Below are positions 28,216 to 33,798 of a DNA stretch of 33,798 nucleotides, piece by piece. The notes beneath the pieces were generated by a model. That model was given only the letters and a program-made list of their open reading frames with translations. It was not told the DNA's origin and did not search any database. A program made the translations under genes and the position numbers. Source of the DNA: Candidatus Methanophagales archaeon (GTDB lineage: Archaea > Halobacteriota > Syntropharchaeia > Alkanophagales > Methanospirareceae); NCBI GenBank assembly GCA_014859735.1, contig JACUTR010000007.1:1-33798 (forward strand). Direction: 5' to 3'. How positions within the stretch are numbered: position 1 is the first letter of the stretch; every line of letters starts with the position of its first letter.

Positions 28216-29148
28216 GTGTGGATTGTGGAATTTGATACAATCTTTAAAATAGTCAAGCTCGGGCGGTTACACATGCTTACGATTGGACTTTTATTGTTTG
28301 TTATGGGTGCGTTATTTGCGGTTTTATCAGGTGCTGCGTTTCTTCTTAACAGATTTATCGTGGGTTACGCTATTCTACTTTCGGCACACCTCTCCGTGCA
28401 TTATAGTAATGATTACTTCGATACCGATGCGGATCGCTATAGTAAAACGACCCTCTTCACCGGTGGAACGAGGGTTCTCTTGGAGAATCCCGAGTTATGC
28501 AGATTCTCAAAATGGTTTGCGCTATTTTTGATGGGCGTATCCCTGATTCTTGCTCTTCTTTTTAGTATTCTCTTCTCGTTTTCGGTCTTGTTCCTGCTGT
28601 TTGTCCTCATTGGCAACCTGGTGGGGTGGTATTATGCTGCCCCGCCTGTTAGATTGGCTTATCGCGGACTCGGCGAAATCGCAACGATGGTAATATTTGG
28701 GCTGATGGTGCCTGGACTGGGCTATCTCGTTTTAATGGAGAGATTTACTCGTGGCTTCCTGATTTTTGTTTTTCCGTTCATGCTTTATGGTCTGGCGCTT
28801 ATAATTGCGGTTCAAATCCCGGACATGGAAAGTGACCACCTGGGCAACAAAAATACCGTAATCGTGCGCAAGGGACGTCGTTTTGGTTTTCTCGTAATCG
28901 GGTTTTTGCTCTCCCTGGCAACGCTCTCTTTTCTTCTCACCTCGCTCATAAATTGGTTACCGGCCGTCATTGATCTTCGGGTGATCGCACTCCTCTCATT
29001 ACTACCGCTCAGCCTCGGCATTCAGGGTTTGTTAACACAACCTACTGAGAGAGCTCCAGCTACAAAATTGGTTACGAGTGCTCTTTCATCCACTCTTCTC
29101 TTCATCTTTATGATTAATTGCTATTTTCTCCTTTTAGTGAATTACTAA
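28216..29148 (+). CDS. UbiA-family prenyltransferase
   Basis: HYSNDYFDTDADRYSKTTLFTGGTRVL (NDxxDxxxD), YYAAPPVRLAYRGLGE, QIPDMESDHLGNKNTVIVRKGR. Confidence 0.85.
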   Translation: MWIVEFDTIFKIVKLGRLHMLTIGLLLFVMGALFAVLSGAAFLLNRFIVGYAILLSAHLSVHYSNDYFDTDADRYSKTTLFTGGTRVLLENPELCRFSKWFALFLMGVSLILALLFSILFSFSVLFLLFVLIGNLVGWYYAAPPVRLAYRGLGEIATMVIFGLMVPGLGYLVLMERFTRGFLIFVFPFMLYGLALIIAVQIPDMESDHLGNKNTVIVRKGRRFGFLVIGFLLSLATLSFLLTSLINWLPAVIDLRVIALLSLLPLSLGIQGLLTQPTERAPATKLVTSALSSTLLFIFMINCYFLLLVNY

Positions 29149-29161
29149 GACCACAACAAAT

Positions 29162-29317
29162 TTAGAACTCATCAAGATACTTTTTCCAGTAGATCACTGC
29201 TTCCCTATCCGCATCAAAGTACCCTTCGTTCTCCTCGTTGCTCAAGAGTTCGATGGCTTCAGTATTGGTAATTTTTTCGTAGGGTATGATAACTATAGCT
29301 TGTATTTCTCCTCTTTT
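29162..29317 (-). pseudogene. Micro-ORF paralogous to 24813..25004, lacking an in-frame ATG; possible frameshifted gene or non-canonical start
   Basis: My translation: KRGEIQAIVIIPYEKITNTEAIELLSNEENEGYFDADREAVIYWKKYLDEF*; in-frame TAG at 29318-29320. Confidence 0.5.
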
Positions 29318-29438
29318 CTACCATTATCGTATTACACGGGTCCTAACCCCGTTTTATGGTACCATAAATCCCCAATCCTTTTTTATACCCCTCCAACTTG
29401 CCAATCCACGTGTATTTCGTATCCGCCTCGTGTTCATC

Positions 29439-29864
29439 TCATCCATCATCAATATTGAGCAACACGCGGAAGACAGAGGATTGATTACCGCCGTTCATCG
29501 TTAGCGAGCCCTCGCCTATCTTGACACCATCATGGTTCCTCGTGATTACCGAGATATTACCCACCTTCACCGAATCCGAGAGTTTAATAATATCAGCAGT
29601 GTAGTTACGAGTCTCTCCGTTTTCATACATGGCGATAATGCCAGCAAGTTTGTAATCGTTTTCGCCAAGCCGCAGAGACCCATGATACAAGCGATCCCCT
29701 TCCTGCTCTCTGATTCTCTCTCTTATCTCCGTTGTGCTGAAGTTCGCTCCGAGAAGACCTCGGCCGTAGAGTGGCTGAGAGTTTCCTACCATAACGATGT
29801 GTATCCGAAGCACATGGAACTTACTACCGTTCAAGGCGAAGCCATACGCTTTATGAATAATCAT
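29439..29864 (-). CDS. Hypothetical protein, possibly a degraded or partial gene
   Basis: Longest ORF here; GDRLYHGSLRLGENDYKLAGIIAMYENGETRNYTADIIKLSDSVKVGNISVITRNHDGVKIGEGSL reads like a beta-rich domain. Confidence 0.4.
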   Translation of the reverse strand: MIIHKAYGFALNGSKFHVLRIHIVMVGNSQPLYGRGLLGANFSTTEIRERIREQEGDRLYHGSLRLGENDYKLAGIIAMYENGETRNYTADIIKLSDSVKVGNISVITRNHDGVKIGEGSLTMNGGNQSSVFRVLLNIDDG

Positions 29865-30279
29865 TTGTTCCCTCTACACCCCGCTTCATCGTGGTACTTT
29901 TATTTTGTAGCGAGTATTATAGAAGCGGTTGAGCCTTTAAAAGCTTTTTCATAGCTTTAAATTTAATTTAAATTGATAATAAAGCACCAAATCTCAAAAT
30001 ATTTACTCATAATACTTTTTAACGATCTCTCCTCGTATTGAAATTTTTGTTTACCGTATATAAAACTATAATAAAAGAAATAGAAAAAAATTTTGTGCTC
30101 ACCGCGTCCTTCAGAGCTGCATCGGGTTTTCGGGCTCGGCGGTTTTTTAGAGCTCGCACCGAGAAGCACGATTTTTACGCCTCTTATCTTTTTATCCGCG
30201 GTGGTACGATCCGGGAGAAGTCCTCCCACCAGCAGATTTAATAGAAGATATAACCAATTTCTTTTTGGTGAGGTGAAAC

Positions 30280-31230
30280 ATGCCTGTCTCACGATCGAAA
30301 GTCGCGATAATAGGTACCGGAAATGTTGGCAGCACGTTTGCTTTTGCCTTAATGATAAGCGGGTTAGCCCGTGAGATCGTGCTTATTGGGAGAGATAAGA
30401 AACGAGCGGAAGGTGAATGCATGGATCTCAACCACGGCGCCAGTTTTGTTCCGCCGGTAACTATTTATGCTGCGGGATATGAGGGGTGCGCAGGTGCTGA
30501 TGTCGTGGTTATAACCGCAGGTGCCAGGCAACAACCAGGTGAATCACGGCTCGACTTAGCGCAACGAAACGCTGACATTTTTAAGGACATTATACCTCGA
30601 ATAGCCGAGCATGCGGAGAATGCGATCTTATTGGTTGTTTCAAATCCCATGGATGTTCTCACGTATCTCACGATAAAACTATCAGGGTTCTCACCCCAAA
30701 GCGTTATTGGCTCCGGAACGGTTTTGGATAGTTCACGGTTTCGATTTCTTATAAGCCAGCAGTGTCAGGTAGACCCGCGGAATGTTCATGCGTATATCAT
30801 CGGTGAGCATGGGGATACCGAACTCCCGGTGTTGAGTCATGCGAATATAGGCGGCATGTTATTCCCCCAGTACTGCGCTCGCTGTAACCGGCGTTGTGAT
30901 TATAAAGAGGAATTTGGGAGGATCTTTGAAGAGGTGAAGAATGCGGCGTATCAGGTTATCGAAGCAAAAGGGGCCACGTATTATGGTATAAGCGTGGCAT
31001 TGATACGGATTGTTGCCGCGATCTTACGGGACGAGAATTCGGTACTGCCGATTTCTACGCTGCTACATGATTATTATGGAATCGAGGATGTATGTTTGGG
31101 TATACCCGCGGTGGTGAATAGAAGTGGTGTAGAAAGGGTCTTACTGCTTGAGCTTTCTCCTACCGAACAAGAGCTGCTGAGACATTCTGCACGGACCTTA
31201 AAGGAGGTTATTAGAGGTATCAACTTGTAA
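30280..31230 (+). CDS. ldh: L-lactate dehydrogenase-type LDH/MDH-family protein
   Basis: KVAIIGTGNVGSTFAFALM, TAGARQQPGESRLDLAQRN, VVSNPMDVLTYL, IGSGTVLDSSRFRFLIS, IIGEHGDTELPVLSHANIGG. Confidence 0.88.
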   Translation: MPVSRSKVAIIGTGNVGSTFAFALMISGLAREIVLIGRDKKRAEGECMDLNHGASFVPPVTIYAAGYEGCAGADVVVITAGARQQPGESRLDLAQRNADIFKDIIPRIAEHAENAILLVVSNPMDVLTYLTIKLSGFSPQSVIGSGTVLDSSRFRFLISQQCQVDPRNVHAYIIGEHGDTELPVLSHANIGGMLFPQYCARCNRRCDYKEEFGRIFEEVKNAAYQVIEAKGATYYGISVALIRIVAAILRDENSVLPISTLLHDYYGIEDVCLGIPAVVNRSGVERVLLLELSPTEQELLRHSARTLKEVIRGINL

Positions 31231-31442
31231 GCTCGCTTTGAACTATTTATCCGATTAAACGAAGCATTGGTGAGCGAAACGTACTCCAAACATGCTGTTG
31301 CCTCTTCACCATACGCTCCCGAGGAAGAATACTAGTGCAACGATCGTCTTATCTTTATAAGGGGTCATATCTTTATTGGTACACTCAATCTTCTCGCGCC
31401 CGTCACGAGCGTTAATCCTGCCATAATAGCAAGCATCACCTT

Positions 31443-31853
31443 TCAGATGTCGGATTTCATGCAAACGAATGTAACAGAATTGTTTTTCTCTTCAATCAGA
31501 GCTCGTTCGTTAATCAAGCGTTTAATCTCACGACTCCCCACGTTTTTCAAAGCATCACCGGTGCTGGTTCGTACCTTCTCTTCATTGGCGTTTAGATACT
31601 TAGAGATCGGAATTATGACTCCCTGGTCCATTAACTCTCCTAACAGAAAGATAATCCACGCCTTGGCTTCTGGGTCTGCGGTATCCAAAGCGTCGATCAA
31701 AGGCTCAACAGCTATTTCCCCAAGCTGCAATATTTTCTCAATCGCTCTCGACTTGTCAGGATGAATCAATTCAAACTCCCGTTCTTTTAGACCCAAGTCC
31801 CGAATTAAAATTCCAAACTCTTCTGATGTAGGATTTTTATGCGAGCGACCCAT
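31443..31853 (-). CDS. HEAT-repeat-like hypothetical protein
   Basis: GEIAVEPLIDALDTADPEAKAWIIFLLGELMDQGVIIPISKYLNANEEKVRTSTGDALKNVG; start MGRSHKNPTS with upstream AGGAGGAATC. Confidence 0.65.
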   Translation of the reverse strand: MGRSHKNPTSEEFGILIRDLGLKEREFELIHPDKSRAIEKILQLGEIAVEPLIDALDTADPEAKAWIIFLLGELMDQGVIIPISKYLNANEEKVRTSTGDALKNVGSREIKRLINERALIEEKNNSVTFVCMKSDI

Positions 31854-32047
31854 GATTCCTCCTCCTCGTTGTGTGTGTGCCGCCGAGAGGCACCCCCTCA
31901 TCTGAAGATAGTATCAACGAACGCGGCTTATATAGTGACCGAATCGAAATTTTGCTCGAGTTAAGCAACTATCTCTTCCATTCGAAGTCCTTTTTATCGT
32001 TTAACCTACCCGATTTAACTAACCCTTTTCTCACCGTTTCTTTCATA

Positions 32048-32257
32048 TCAGCTTCGGGGTTCAGTTTTTTTTACTGCCAGTTCGATCCCCAGCACAAAAA
32101 TAGCCTGCTTGTGCTCTTCTTTACTGCGGTGTATCTGGAAGGGGCTGATTTCCAACTCTCGGTACCGCTTGAAATCGCTGTTTAAGCCATTCGCTTCAAA
32201 ATACTTCATCACCTGAGCCAGGAAGAGATGAATGTGTAGTAACTCTTCTTTTTTCAT
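32048..32257 (-). CDS. UPF0058-family protein
   Basis: MKKEELLHIHLFLAQVMKYFEANGLNSDFKRYRELEISPFQIHRSKEEHKQAIFVLGIELAV; start is internal to the longer track ORF. Confidence 0.8.
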   Translation of the reverse strand: MKKEELLHIHLFLAQVMKYFEANGLNSDFKRYRELEISPFQIHRSKEEHKQAIFVLGIELAVKKTEPRS

Positions 32258-32454
32258 TGCACCCAATTTCTGAGGGTAACAATTGGCCCGGTATATGACT
32301 TTCGGGCAGTTGAAGGAAAGTTTATAACCATGAAAGAAAACCAAAGAACCTTGAATCTTTTGTGCGAAACATGCTAAAGAAATTTTTGAGCTCACAACGA
32401 TCCCCGAGGGGAACAGCACAGAGCCTTGCAGGATACCTTCAACCCCTTTATTCG

Positions 32455-33528
32455 TTACCTTCCCCGGTGCTTCGCACCAATCTCTTGTAACTCTTTTATC
32501 CGCGGTATATCCGATACGCCTGAAAACAGAACGATCATCGAGACATGCTGCCCCTTTACCAGTGGGAAATCACCGCCCCGTACTTCTTTTCCTCTTATCA
32601 GCTCTTCGATTCGCATCTTTGACTTCTCTATACCCTTCCTACTTAACTCCGTGGGTGGTCCTGCGGCGATTATCAATGCCTTCTCCGCAGTTGAAACATC
32701 ACAGGGGATCGTTAATCTGCCTGCTGCTGCTCGCCTCACCAGAGAGGTAATTCTTGTAACGGTATCCAGATTCTCCATAGTTTCTTTTTTACCAAAGAGC
32801 TTCTTAAAAACCCCTTCTCGCTCTATTTCTTCGGATGCATAGCCAATCGTCGAGACCCGACCTCCTTTAAGTGTGTTGATCACCTCAGCCGCATCGACTA
32901 CCATCTGTCCCACCTCATTCGCTTCGCCCGCCGCAAACAATATCCAGAATCTCCTCACAATTTCCTCATTTATCTCCTCAAATGCTTCCTTTACACTCTC
33001 TCCACCCTTCTTCCACGCGTCATTGTCAAAGAGGAAGAGATTGTCCACCTCGTTCACAAAAGTCATCAGGCTTCTCGCGGCATTCAAAGCAGATAAGCCC
33101 CCCTCATCCTTCGCGGGAAGTATCCCAAGTCCATAAATCGGTTCCTCATACAACTTCTTCAGTCTTCTTGCTAATACCGGTGCCCCTCCAGACCCTGTTC
33201 CGCCTCCTAAACCTGCTATTATCAGGAAAGCATCAATCTGATGTGTCCCGCGTTTATCTATCTCGCTCTGTATCGTATAAATCTCATCAGCGGCAACCAG
33301 TCCTCCTAGTTCAGTATCAGCACCTGTTCCATGCCCCCTCGTTTTCGACTCTCCTACAAGTAACCTGTCCTCCAGTGGTATGTTCTTTAGTCCCATCAAA
33401 TCTGCCCGTGCGGTATTGATAACCAATGTGTGACCTATGAACTTCTGTCTGGTCTTCTTAGCAAAATCGAGAAACGTATCCGCAACTCTCCCTCCGGCCT
33501 GTCCAAAACCTATGACAAATACCCGCAT
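32455..33528 (-). CDS. CetZ-like tubulin/FtsZ-superfamily protein
   Basis: MRVFVIGFGQAGGRVADTFL, NTARADLMGL, tubulin signature AGLGGGTGSGGAPVLARRLK. Confidence 0.88.
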   Translation of the reverse strand: MRVFVIGFGQAGGRVADTFLDFAKKTRQKFIGHTLVINTARADLMGLKNIPLEDRLLVGESKTRGHGTGADTELGGLVAADEIYTIQSEIDKRGTHQIDAFLIIAGLGGGTGSGGAPVLARRLKKLYEEPIYGLGILPAKDEGGLSALNAARSLMTFVNEVDNLFLFDNDAWKKGGESVKEAFEEINEEIVRRFWILFAAGEANEVGQMVVDAAEVINTLKGGRVSTIGYASEEIEREGVFKKLFGKKETMENLDTVTRITSLVRRAAAGRLTIPCDVSTAEKALIIAAGPPTELSRKGIEKSKMRIEELIRGKEVRGGDFPLVKGQHVSMIVLFSGVSDIPRIKELQEIGAKHRGR

Positions 33529-33753
33529 TTATTTCATTTCTCTGTTGGAAAGAGAGTATAAAGCTCTTCAAGTAGAAAGAACACCTGTAAGAGACAGATA
33601 GAACTAACATGCGTTTAGCACACTATTTGAACCGAATGTGGCACCTCTTATTGTTTCGTTCTCGCATGCCCGGCAAGTAAAGCTTCTTCCAGAGCTGTTT
33701 CGGCTTTCAGGGTTGTCGAATTCGTTCCACGTGGGACGAAAGGGCGCGGCAAT

Positions 33754-33779
33754 GTTCAGAGCACCTGTTCAGAGCACCT
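33754..33779. repeat. Tandem duplication of 13-mer GTTCAGAGCACCT
   Basis: Two exact copies (33754-33766, 33767-33779) followed by GTTC. Confidence 0.85.
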
Positions 33780-33798
33780 GTTCCAAACAGGCGATGAT

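Noticed and set aside
27872-28240. Minus-strand ORF of 122 aa
   Set aside because: Overlaps the hairpin region and a better candidate ORF; composition looks random
29963-30292. Minus-strand 109-aa ORF over the GC-rich island
   Set aside because: Low-complexity C-terminus and no recognisable domain; structured non-coding DNA or a remnant seems more likely

Overview
Archaeal chromosomal window, probably from a euryarchaeal methanogen- or ANME-related lineage; this placement is inferred from gene content only. Most of it is core gene content: dapA, S17e, S15, a geranylgeranyl reductase-family protein, a stand-alone L24, TFE, the exosome/SBDS/proteasome cluster (rrp42-rrp41-rrp4-SBDS-psmA), tRNA-Ala(CGC), a LysE-family exporter, adenine deaminase, a DNPH1-like hydrolase, a U32 peptidase, two tandem HdrA-like proteins, aspS, a HerA-like ATPase, S8e, a small zinc-finger protein missed by the ORF track, Sua5/YrdC, a beta-CASP nuclease, an archaeal-type thymidylate synthase, a UbiA-family prenyltransferase, a bacterial-type L-lactate dehydrogenase, a UPF0058 protein and a CetZ-like tubulin. 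Main items for a second look: (i) a tyrosine recombinase whose N-terminal domain lies in another frame and joins by an exact +1 shift at a UGA codon; (ii) two 22-bp palindromes next to it that differ only by symmetric, palindrome-preserving substitutions; (iii) a full-length HdrA paired with a truncated HdrA that keeps a vestige of the lost ferredoxin motif; (iv) two paralogous micro-ORFs (IPY...EA..LL...EGYFDA), one apparently without a normal start; (v) short hairpin-forming intergenic islands before the UbiA and LDH genes. I found no CRISPR array, and nothing here proves a wholly new system.
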